Shown here: piece after piece, positions 13,048 through 20,030 of the stretch
Layout of the letters: each line of letters starts with the position of its first letter
Position numbering within the stretch: position 1 is the first letter of the stretch
Source: a virus
Reading direction: 5' to 3' (one strand)
Virus record (IMG/VR): IMGVR_UViG_3300021975_000006
Coordinates: 1 to 20,030 of that record
Length of the DNA: 20,030 bases
Program-made: the position numbers and the translations under genes
Notes under the pieces: generated by a model
Database searches by the model: none
Told to the model about the DNA's origin: nothing
What the model saw: the letters and a program-made list of their open reading frames with translations, nothing else

Positions 13048-14642
13048 TGGAGAGTTTTAACCTCTTAGGTGGACTAAATAAGTTACCATACAGCAGACAC
13101 TCAAAGCAAGAGGTTAGCACCATAGAAAACTTTGTAGTGCGTAATTTCCAACTTCAAAGAAGAAATGGGATAGATTTCTTTTCAGGGATTACCATACAAC
13201 AAGGAAACAGAGAAAGTTTGATTTACTCTTTTTCTATAGGCTCAACCCCTTACATTTTGCGTATTCAAGCAACAAGAAACGCCACAGTTCGGAAGCTAAC
13301 ATTTACTATAATAGACCGTAACGGAGCTTCCCCACTTATTACAGACCTATATAAAAATAATCTATCCTCTCAAATTGATAATTCTCTAACTATTCCTTAT
13401 GACAACGAACCGTTAGAGAAGTATATCCAAGTGAGGCAAATAAAAGATAGATTATATATCATAAACAAAACTATAGATGTAAAACTTATTCACGATGTAG
13501 GTAATAGCAATGGAGCGAAGGACACAGCACACAATAACCACTATTGCTTATATGTAAAAGAGGGGGCTACTCCTGCATATAAGTACACGGTAATTAAGGA
13601 TTATTTTTCTAGTAAAACAGTATCAAATAGTGATACTGATTATGTCGCTGAACAAATAGGCTTAAATTGGAATAGCCAATGTTCGTGGAGTGGTTCGGTG
13701 GTAGAATTAATCGCAGGAGATGGCGAAAATTGGAAAGCTCACGATAGTTTCGGAGGTCAAGCAATGAGTTTAATCAAACGCTCAACCCCACGCTATGAAG
13801 ATTTGCCCCAACATTTCGAGACGAATTATTATGTAAAATACTATATAGAGCATAATGATGGATTGCCATATTTTATAGTGTATCGTTTCTCTCATCTTTT
13901 AAAACGGTGGATTATGGATTACACTACACGATACGAGCCGTTACAGTCTAAAGCTATGGTAAAGGAAACATCAACGGCGAACTTCCAAACCATGGGAGAC
14001 CCAATACTGTATTTTAGTCTCAAACTTACAGAGGGGAATAAAAACGGTAAGGGCTATTATATGGAATGGGATAGTAACGAGTGGGCAGAATGTGCAAAGC
14101 CTACAGACGAAACCATTATTGCCGAATATACTATGCCATTACAGATATTCCAAGAAAACGGCAGCTTCTATATTGATACTATGGAATTTAGCAAAAAATC
14201 TGCTACAGCACCTCAACCACCAATAGCAGGTAAAAAAATACAAGATATATTCTTGTTGAATAATAGATTAGGATTTGTCACTGATAGCGATATAACCCTA
14301 TCAAGTCCTTTAGAGGATAAAAAGCCTATCAATCTATTTTATACTACAGCGAAAGACCTATTACCACAAGACCCACTATTTTATGGGATTAGTGACAGTA
14401 GAGCAGGGGAAATTATATTAACCCACACAACACAAGGAGGGTTCTACATCTTCACTACAGAGGGTATATTTCTTAGTCAGATAACTTTTGATAAGGTGGT
14501 AGGACAGCAACCCCAAATATCCAAAGTATCAAACCTAAATGTTAAACACGCCTATAGTTCAGGTTCAAAAGCTTATTTCCTTACGGATAGTAGATTATAT
14601 CTTTTAGACAAAGGGGATACAAGAAGTAGGGCAAAAATATAG
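13038..14642 (+). CDS. Tail tubular protein B (T7 gp12-like), N-terminal part up to a frame break
   Basis: A 534-codon frame belonging to the nozzle protein of T7-like tails. The N-terminus NLLGGLNKLPYSRHSKQEVS with a following NFQLQRRNGIDFFSG matches the family's G-G-(V/I)-S-x-x-P opening and 'L-x-x-R-x-G' segment. AGGGG six bases before ATG 13038 fixes the start, inside the end of the previous gene. T7 gp12 has 794 residues, so 534 is too short. After codon 526 (GGG at 14613-14615) the natural continuation lies one base further on, in the +1 frame, while the zero frame adds DTRSRAKI and stops at TAG 14640. Fused, the product would be 708 residues. Confidence 0.85.
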   Translation: MAIMESFNLLGGLNKLPYSRHSKQEVSTIENFVVRNFQLQRRNGIDFFSGITIQQGNRESLIYSFSIGSTPYILRIQATRNATVRKLTFTIIDRNGASPLITDLYKNNLSSQIDNSLTIPYDNEPLEKYIQVRQIKDRLYIINKTIDVKLIHDVGNSNGAKDTAHNNHYCLYVKEGATPAYKYTVIKDYFSSKTVSNSDTDYVAEQIGLNWNSQCSWSGSVVELIAGDGENWKAHDSFGGQAMSLIKRSTPRYEDLPQHFETNYYVKYYIEHNDGLPYFIVYRFSHLLKRWIMDYTTRYEPLQSKAMVKETSTANFQTMGDPILYFSLKLTEGNKNGKGYYMEWDSNEWAECAKPTDETIIAEYTMPLQIFQENGSFYIDTMEFSKKSATAPQPPIAGKKIQDIFLLNNRLGFVTDSDITLSSPLEDKKPINLFYTTAKDLLPQDPLFYGISDSRAGEIILTHTTQGGFYIFTTEGIFLSQITFDKVVGQQPQISKVSNLNVKHAYSSGSKAYFLTDSRLYLLDKGDTRSRAKI

Positions 14643-15165
14643 AGAGCTATTAAAAGATATAATAGATATAGCCTATTGTATAGAGAGCCAAGAAACCTAT
14701 CTATTAGCAAATGATAGAAACACGGTTTATTGTATAGATATATCAGGAAAACTTTATCCTTTAACTTTTCCAAGCAAACAAATAAACGCTATAGAAGTGA
14801 TAGACAATCGTTTAGTGCTAGGAACAGCACAGGGGATATATGCAATGGAGATTATAGAAGATAGTGGAATTTATCAAGATAGAACCCCAACTTTAGATTA
14901 CATTTCTAGGGTCGCACTACCTAAAAATCTTTTAGGAGATGGCAAAACATGGTTACGCTTTTTTTACAGGCGATTAGAATTATTTCCATTAAGCCAAAAC
15001 TTCAAATTAATTTCAAAAGAGTATAATCATGATATTGAAGATACAACAAGCAATAGGGGTATGATAAACGGTTCAAACTTTACAACGGATATAATTATAG
15101 AGTCCGTAGAAGATAACCCCTTAGATATAGAGCTAGTGAACCTCACAATAGAAAGGGCTAAGTAA
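14608..15165 (+). CDS. Tail tubular protein B, C-terminal part in the +1 frame
   Basis: An open frame after TAG 14605-14607, continuing the tail protein as IQEVGQKYRELLKDIIDIAY and on through NDRNTVYCIDISGKLYPLTF, with short beta strands like the propeller blades of the nozzle protein. From ATA 14617 it adds 182 residues to the first part. An internal GTG at 14797 could open a 122-codon frame but has no ribosome binding site, and good protein-like sequence lies upstream of it, so it is not a separate gene. The end overlaps nothing; the next gene starts five bases later. The part belongs with the preceding frame through frameshifting or sequence correction. Confidence 0.75.
   Translation, partial: TKGIQEVGQKYRELLKDIIDIAYCIESQETYLLANDRNTVYCIDISGKLYPLTFPSKQINAIEVIDNRLVLGTAQGIYAMEIIEDSGIYQDRTPTLDYISRVALPKNLLGDGKTWLRFFYRRLELFPLSQNFKLISKEYNHDIEDTTSNRGMINGSNFTTDIIIESVEDNPLDIELVNLTIERAK
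14610..14617 (+). other. +1 frame-change site in tail tubular protein B
   Basis: The zero-frame codons AAA GGG (14610-14615) are followed by G616 and then ATA, which opens the +1 frame. A Gly tRNA on GGG could re-pair with GGG one base further on, so slippage is chemically plausible. Equally, an extra G in the run could be a mutation or a read error. The zero-frame stop follows eight codons later. Confidence 0.6.
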
Positions 15166-15169
15166 AAAA

Positions 15170-16039
15170 ATGAAGATAAGAGAATATCTAATAGAGCATG
15201 GAAAAACATATACAGTACCAAGAACCCAAAAAGGGGAAAAACTTATAATTTGTATTGATGGGGATGAAATAGACACTCCAATAGTGAACCATAAGATTAT
15301 GGGAATTGTAGGGGAAAAACTAATTATATTTGTCTATAAAGAACCTCATGAGCTAGAAATTATAAGGTCATATATGGATAAAGAAAAAGAGTTATCAGGG
15401 TATAAAAAATTCATTAAGAAGATGGCTAAAAGTGAGAGGATAATCAGTCAGGCTTATTATGCTGTAGAAAACAAAAAGAAAATTTTAACTCATATTGATA
15501 ACGCTATAGAGAGCTTTAAAAGAGAGCGTGATAATTGGCAGGGGAAAGCTCGGAGCTATTATCATGATTTGGACGAAGAGAAGAAAAGGATTATTGGCGA
15601 AATAAAAGAAGCTAACGAAACTTTAGGCGATGGAGTTACAGACCATATTAATAAATTGAATGATACAGTAGCAAAGGGTAACCAAACATCAAAGGATATT
15701 CTTAAAGCCACAGTGGAAGCCTTGAAGCTTAAAAACGATATTGATAGAGAAAAGCAAGAGATAGAGCAGATAAAAAAAGATAATATGGTTCTTCTCGACA
15801 AGATAGAAACTCGAGATAGGATGTTATCTAAAAGAGGAGATAACGCCCTTACTCTTTTTAAACAGCAAAAAGAAGCACTAAACAAGACCCTAGCAGATGT
15901 AACAAAAGAGTTTACACAGATTGCTACAAAGCGAAAGATAGAGTTATTAGAACCATTAGATAGAGTTACTCTAATAGATAGAGGAACAGGCAAACACCAC
16001 ACTTTGACAATAGTTAACGGTGTACTAGATATAGAATAA
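15170..16039 (+). CDS. Coiled-coil tail or internal virion protein, unknown exact role
   Basis: A 289-residue protein. Residues 1-60 (MKIREYLIEHGKTYTVPR... GEKLIIFVYKEP) look like a beta-rich anchor domain. Residues about 65-250 are almost wholly helical and coiled-coil: DKEKELSGYKKF, EEKKRIIGEIKEANETL, KLKNDIDREKQEIEQIKKDN, LFKQQKEALNKTLADVTKEF. The C-terminus (RVTLIDRGTGKHHTLTIVNGVLDIE) carries a V-x-L-x-D-x-x-T-G-K-x-x-x-L-x-x-x-x-G-x-L pattern seen in many phage virion proteins. It lies between the tail tube and the fibres. A trimeric stalk, needle or fibre adaptor is plausible. The start is five bases after the previous stop; AAAGGG is the nearest ribosome binding site, rather far upstream. 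Confidence 0.72.
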   Translation: MKIREYLIEHGKTYTVPRTQKGEKLIICIDGDEIDTPIVNHKIMGIVGEKLIIFVYKEPHELEIIRSYMDKEKELSGYKKFIKKMAKSERIISQAYYAVENKKKILTHIDNAIESFKRERDNWQGKARSYYHDLDEEKKRIIGEIKEANETLGDGVTDHINKLNDTVAKGNQTSKDILKATVEALKLKNDIDREKQEIEQIKKDNMVLLDKIETRDRMLSKRGDNALTLFKQQKEALNKTLADVTKEFTQIATKRKIELLEPLDRVTLIDRGTGKHHTLTIVNGVLDIE

Positions 16040-16056
16040 AAAAGGAGATATAGAAC

Positions 16057-17943
16057 ATGGCTACCTATGTGACAGACCAACAACTACAACAAGCCTTACA
16101 GGACTACATAAAGAAAGACCACATAAAAGATAGTGTGGCAGATAGTGGGGGGGATAATGATTATGTAGTAGGAGAGCAGGGACTTATCCAAAAGTTTAAT
16201 CAGGTTAATTATCCTACTGATTTAAAAGAGTGCCTTGAAGAGTTTGACAATATGTATCTAGGGTACAAAGCAACACACCCAACCCAAGATATAAACGGTC
16301 ACGCTCTTAGCCAAGGTCTTTTATACTTCAACACTACAGACAAGCAACTATATGTATATGATGGTTCAAATTGGGGGCGTACTGTAGGAGTCCCAACTTC
16401 TTATACTCCACCACTAGAAAAAAAGCAGTTTGAAATAGAAACTACAACAGCAACAGATACAGTTATAGTTAATGAAGAATACGACCCAACGACCATAACG
16501 GTTTTCTTAAATGGTGTTCGTATGCAATCAGGGGATTACTCATTACAGGCAGACAATAAAAGTATTAAGTTCACAAGCGACTTAGCCGTAAACGATTTAG
16601 TTAGTGGTTCATGGCTCAAAGAGGACACTACTACAACGGCTATTGTCACAGAGTATGACAAGATAGAGAACGCACCAAACCCTGCTACTAATGGCGTTAT
16701 TGGTTGGGATAGAAGCCGTTCAAGCTTCTTTTTTTATTCTGCTACCAATGGGGGATGGATTGGCAAAAGAGAAAATAACTCTATCAAATTTTATGATAGT
16801 AAAGATGAGTTTGAAGACGAGACACTAGCAACCCTAGACACCTTATATGTTGATAGAAGTAAAAAAGAGTTTTATCTGTTTGATGGAACGGTATATAAGC
16901 AATGGGGTGTAAGCTTCTCTATTCCAAAGCCTACAATAGGTTCAGAGCAAACTTTATATATAAATATAGCTAGTAGAAAAATAGAGGCATGGAATGGTAC
17001 AAGCTATGATACTATTGTAAATGGCAATGACCCAATACAAACAAAGCCAAGCGTTGGAGATTTCATTTATACAGGCAGAGAACAAATCTTTATTGCCGAA
17101 GATACAAACAAAGCCTATACATGGGACGGAAATAATTTTATAGAGTTAGCTTCAAGTGGTGTCGGTGGTGTGGCTAAGGTTTCAGATACTACAGGGGTAA
17201 ATAGTGAGAATACTCTTTTTTATATCCCTACAAATGGTAAAATGTATTATTTAGATGGTGGCGAAATCAAACGAGCTAATAAAGAGATTTGGAGAATATC
17301 AAATGATAGCGACCTCTTAGCAAATGCCATCCGTGATGAGGATTTTATCTATTTGATAGATGATACAAACACACTTAAAAAGTGGGATAACGCGACTAAC
17401 AGATTTGAAACTTTAGGAACTCCAAAAGTTACGCATGTATTCGCAAAAGATAGTAGTATAGCTTATGTTGTAGATTACCCAAGCAGAGCAGAAGCAGAAA
17501 CCTACATTGCGAATATCGGTACTACAGACTGTATTTTATGGGGTAACTTTACAGATAGTAATGCTAATACTACAAAATGGGCTTATTCTATTGATAGCGA
17601 CGGGAAGGCAGTATTATTATATTATGCAGAAGTTACAACAATTAACGGCTATGCCATCAGCGACCAAGACCAAGTGGTAGTAAATGATATTTTAAAAGTT
17701 GAGGTATTAGCAGGTAATAATATAACCGTTAAAGATGGTGGGGGAAATACTCTAAGCTTTACGGATAAAACATCAAACGGCAACATCTCGGACGGTACAG
17801 GCGATTTGAGACTATATATCAATGGTATAAAAGTTCCTGCTAAGTTCGTATCATTGAATAATAACGAATTGACAGCAGATGTTAGTAAGATATTATCAAA
17901 CAGCACTATATACCAAAATACATTTATAGAAATAGCAAAATAA
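16057..17943 (+). CDS. Tail fibre protein with repeated beta blades
   Basis: A 628-residue protein. Residues 67-110 (YLGYKATHPTQDINGHALSQ then GLLYFNTTDKQLYVYDGSNW) match the widespread tail-fibre motif 'L-G-x-x-x-x-x-P-x-x-D-x-x-G-x-x-L-x-x-G-x-L-Y-x-N-T'. Residues 122-190 hold the F-x-x-x-x-x-x-T-x-x-x-V...TVFLNGVRMQSGDYSL motif of fibre spacer domains. About 255-460 repeats a unit of roughly 35-45 residues: TLYVDRSKKEFYLFDG, TLYINIASRKIEAWNG, FIAEDTNKAYTWDG, LFYIPTNGKMYYLDGG, FIYLIDDTNTLKKWD. The C-terminal end (about 555-628) resembles the end of the next protein. AAAGGAG gives strong initiation. It should bind host receptors or link receptor-binding parts. A run of seven G lies at codons 31-32. 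Confidence 0.8.
   Translation: MATYVTDQQLQQALQDYIKKDHIKDSVADSGGDNDYVVGEQGLIQKFNQVNYPTDLKECLEEFDNMYLGYKATHPTQDINGHALSQGLLYFNTTDKQLYVYDGSNWGRTVGVPTSYTPPLEKKQFEIETTTATDTVIVNEEYDPTTITVFLNGVRMQSGDYSLQADNKSIKFTSDLAVNDLVSGSWLKEDTTTTAIVTEYDKIENAPNPATNGVIGWDRSRSSFFFYSATNGGWIGKRENNSIKFYDSKDEFEDETLATLDTLYVDRSKKEFYLFDGTVYKQWGVSFSIPKPTIGSEQTLYINIASRKIEAWNGTSYDTIVNGNDPIQTKPSVGDFIYTGREQIFIAEDTNKAYTWDGNNFIELASSGVGGVAKVSDTTGVNSENTLFYIPTNGKMYYLDGGEIKRANKEIWRISNDSDLLANAIRDEDFIYLIDDTNTLKKWDNATNRFETLGTPKVTHVFAKDSSIAYVVDYPSRAEAETYIANIGTTDCILWGNFTDSNANTTKWAYSIDSDGKAVLLYYAEVTTINGYAISDQDQVVVNDILKVEVLAGNNITVKDGGGNTLSFTDKTSNGNISDGTGDLRLYINGIKVPAKFVSLNNNELTADVSKILSNSTIYQNTFIEIAK
16147..16153 (+). repeat. Seven-G homopolymer near the start of the fibre gene
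   Basis: GGGGGGG at 16147-16153 covers codons 31-32 and the first base of codon 33. Gain or loss of one G would shift the frame and truncate the fibre. Poly-G tracts drive phase variation in Campylobacter and Helicobacter, though usually with eight or more G. Confidence 0.6.
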
Positions 17944-17959
17944 AAAAGGAGAATTAATA

Positions 17960-18943
17960 ATGCTACAAGACAATCAAGTACAAATCAAATTAGGAACTAA
18001 TCTATCAGGAAACCCACAATATGGGGATTTAACACAAATGATAACCCCTAAGGTGGCAATCAAAGAGGATTTAATAGTAGCCTTTACATTAGGGGCTTTA
18101 GCAAACTTATTTCTTTTAAATGCTAATACTCCAACAGGAAACGCCTATATTACAGGTGATAGCTATGAAGCTATTAACGGAGGCTATATCCTCAAAAATG
18201 CACCATTGAACGCACATACTACAGATACTGTTTTAGTGGGTTCTCGTATCGGAAACTTAGGAATTCTATATGATAAAAACAATGATGAGGTTATACACCT
18301 TAAAAAAGACCCTGCAACAGGTGAGGTTATTGGTAGAAAGATAGTCCATGTAATCTTTAGTACAGACTTAACCGATGGGGTAGCTCTAAGCGATAATCAT
18401 ATCCAATTAAACTTTGTTGTTTGGGACGATACAACCAACCAATTAACAGCCGTTGACATTGAAGCAGGGGATTATAAAGTTATATTCAATAGGGCATACA
18501 ATAAGGGAACTTTATCTATCGCACAGCTAAACGGCACAGTCAAAGAAGATTATGATTTAGGGGGGTTCGCAGAAGATGAACTCTTAGACCTCAATGTTCC
18601 AAAGCCTTTTTATATTACAGCAACAGCAAACAGTGATATAACTATTGGTGCAGATAAAAAGGTAACTGTAACTGTAGGGGCTACAGCAGGGGCAACAGTT
18701 GTAAAAGATAGTGGAGGAAATACCCTTAATATGACTATAGAGCAATTAGACACCGTGGTTTTTGATGAGTTCAACAAATCATTATTTGAACTAGCAAATG
18801 GTACGGCATATTTCGAAACAATCCTAAAACCTCAAAATGCAATAGTTAAATCAAGTTCGGATATTGAAATAGATTTAAGCGACACGATAGCAACAAATAT
18901 TATCTATCAAGGTAATGTATTAATTCTACAGGGGGTTAAATAA
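17960..18943 (+). CDS. Probable tail fibre or tail-tip protein, second of three in series
   Basis: A 327-residue protein with no family I recognise. The N-terminus (MLQDNQVQIKLGTNLSGNPQYGDL... LGALANLFLLNANTP) is followed by a beta-rich middle. At about 225-253 KKVTVTVGATAGATVVKDSG then GNTLNM resembles VEVLAGNNITVKDGGGNTL in the preceding protein. The C-terminal IDLSDTIATNIIYQGNVLIL resembles ADVSKILSNSTIYQNTFIEI at the end of that protein. AAGGAG stands eight bases before ATG 17960. Its stop overlaps the ATG of the next gene (TAATG at 18941-18945). A virion role in host attachment is inferred from the shared C-terminal modules and place. Confidence 0.72.
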   Translation: MLQDNQVQIKLGTNLSGNPQYGDLTQMITPKVAIKEDLIVAFTLGALANLFLLNANTPTGNAYITGDSYEAINGGYILKNAPLNAHTTDTVLVGSRIGNLGILYDKNNDEVIHLKKDPATGEVIGRKIVHVIFSTDLTDGVALSDNHIQLNFVVWDDTTNQLTAVDIEAGDYKVIFNRAYNKGTLSIAQLNGTVKEDYDLGGFAEDELLDLNVPKPFYITATANSDITIGADKKVTVTVGATAGATVVKDSGGNTLNMTIEQLDTVVFDEFNKSLFELANGTAYFETILKPQNAIVKSSSDIEIDLSDTIATNIIYQGNVLILQGVK

Positions 18944-20030
18944 TGCAAACCATTAGAAACTTAACCGATATATCTCATAATAAGGCTATAGCTTTATATG
19001 AGGAAAAAATTAATATCTATGGTACAGATGGAGTTTTATTTTCTATTGATACAGACGGAAATATATATCGTGCTTTAGACACAAAAGCAAATATGGCAGG
19101 GGCTTTATTAAATGATAATAGCAAATGGCTAAAAGTAGATTTAATCAATAATCAAAACATAGCTAATCATGCTTTGGGAGCTATTAAAAAAGGATTAGGG
19201 CAAATACTCACGGCAGATTTAAAATTAAATGTAGATATGGGGGCTTTATATACTTATGATGAAACCAAAATGTCATATACTAAAAATGATATAGCTCTAC
19301 AGAATAACGCCCAATTCGACATTATAGACACAACAGGGGCAGACATTGAGACAAACAAGAGCGAAATAGATGTTACTAGCTATGATAATAACGGAACAGT
19401 TACAGCATTAGGCAGAACCACACACGCAACTTTTATCAAGTTCTATATAACAAGTGGTGGCAGACTCAAACAGATGAGGGGGACAGTTGAATATACCTCA
19501 TTAAACAAGGCTTCATATACTTATATGAGTGAACAAATACCAAATCTTAGTGACAATGGTTTATATTTTATAGGTGGTATTCTTGCTAAGAAAAATTGCG
19601 ATGACTTATCCGACCCAAATCAGGCAAGGGTTATTTATGCTTCAAAATTAGGAGAGAGTCAAGTAGGTTCAGCAGGGAGTATATACGCTCTTTTAAAAGC
19701 TCCAGTTTCGGACATAGCAGAGTTAAAAGCTATTGAAGCCCCTGAAGATGGAGAGGTTAGGCAATTAACCGACAATCTACCAAACACAAGCTTTTATATT
19801 TTTAATACCTTAGCAACGACAGGTATCGCCCCTGATGATGGCACAACAGGTAATTGGAATATACTCGAGGGTGGGGGAAAAATAGAAGCAGAAAGCAAAA
19901 CAACAGACTTTACAGGAGAAGCAGGGAAAAATTATCTTTGCGATAGTTCGGCAGGTGCTATTACTGCAACCATAGAAACCCAAGACACCAACAATAAAAA
20001 TAAAATGTTGGCATTTAAAAAAGTAGATAA
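18943..20030 (+). CDS. Tail fibre or spike protein, N-terminal part (runs off the window)
   Basis: A frame open from ATG 18943 to the window edge, 362 whole codons. It starts MQTIRNLTDISHNKAIALYE and overlaps the preceding stop. Segments seen: YGTDGVLFSIDTDGNIYRAL (about 26-45), a beta strand pair like those in the fibre gene two positions upstream; then helix-poor beta-rich sequence; PVSDIAELKAIEAPEDGEVRQL (about 255-276), the typical 'V-x-x-I-A-x-L-x-A-x-x-x-x-x-D-G-x-x-V' fibre segment; and NWNILEGGGK near 309. Near the end, FTGEAGKNYLCDSSAGAITATI is the common phage pattern of 'F-x-x-x-x-G-x-x-Y-x-x-D-x-x-x-x-x-x-T-x-x-L' that precedes C-terminal receptor domains. No stop codon lies in this frame. 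Confidence 0.8.
   Translation, partial: MQTIRNLTDISHNKAIALYEEKINIYGTDGVLFSIDTDGNIYRALDTKANMAGALLNDNSKWLKVDLINNQNIANHALGAIKKGLGQILTADLKLNVDMGALYTYDETKMSYTKNDIALQNNAQFDIIDTTGADIETNKSEIDVTSYDNNGTVTALGRTTHATFIKFYITSGGRLKQMRGTVEYTSLNKASYTYMSEQIPNLSDNGLYFIGGILAKKNCDDLSDPNQARVIYASKLGESQVGSAGSIYALLKAPVSDIAELKAIEAPEDGEVRQLTDNLPNTSFYIFNTLATTGIAPDDGTTGNWNILEGGGKIEAESKTTDFTGEAGKNYLCDSSAGAITATIETQDTNNKNKMLAFKKVD

Noticed and set aside
14797-15165. Independent gene from GTG 14797
   Set aside because: No ribosome binding site, and the same frame carries good tail-protein sequence for 60 codons upstream, so it is the rest of tail tubular protein B.
15562-16083. 173-codon minus-strand frame opposite the coiled-coil tail gene
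   Set aside because: Ser/Leu-rich product typical of the complement of a Lys/Glu-rich coiled coil; no start signals.

Overview
The window is a contiguous piece of a low-G+C tailed-phage or prophage genome with every recognisable gene on the + strand. Gene order and protein families point to a podovirus (short-tailed phage) with a T7-like head and tail module: portal, scaffold, major capsid, tail tubular proteins A and B, then tail-fibre-like proteins. The replication and regulatory genes are not T7-like: a YqaJ/lambda-type exonuclease, an SF2 helicase, a TOPRIM primase, and KilA-N and Rha-family proteins. The AT-rich composition, extended -10 promoters (TGnTATAAT type) and the helicase-primase-portal order suggest a host in the Campylobacterota (Campylobacter, Helicobacter, Arcobacter or Sulfurimonas relatives). 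The host assignment is inference. The KilA-N and Rha genes hint at a temperate life style. No integrase, terminase, DNA polymerase, lysis gene, tRNA or CRISPR array was seen.

Layout: (1) 1-759, recombination: the tail end of an upstream gene and an exonuclease. (2) 841-5600, replication: an acidic coiled-coil protein of unknown function, a DEAH helicase with two C-terminal zinc ribbons, and a TOPRIM primase that lacks its own zinc ribbon. (3) 5598-9360, start of the structural block: two promoters, the second inside a perfect 15-bp dyad; a 58-codon gene; portal; three small genes; scaffold; and a protein with probably three helix-turn-helix units. The block ends in a strong terminator at 9375. 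(4) 9429-11523, a regulatory island between scaffold and capsid: KilA-N and Rha genes, each with its own promoter and terminator-like hairpin, and both carrying palindromes inside the coding sequence. (5) 11516-15165, capsid and tail tube, with tail tubular protein B split by a +1 frame change at a GGGG run. (6) 15170-20030, a coiled-coil tail protein and three consecutive fibre-like proteins, the last running off the window.

The least expected signal is a bipartite promoter-leader cassette in front of four separate genes (841, 4494, 9729, 10819): AAGC, then exactly 18 nt, then TGnTATnAT fused to ATTACATTAC(A), then an AAAGG(A/G)-type ribosome binding site. A decayed copy lies at 10604-10657 and an orphan leader at 2458-2477. 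This suggests a shared control circuit, or gene cassettes that spread with their promoter. All family calls come from motifs read by eye, not from database searches.
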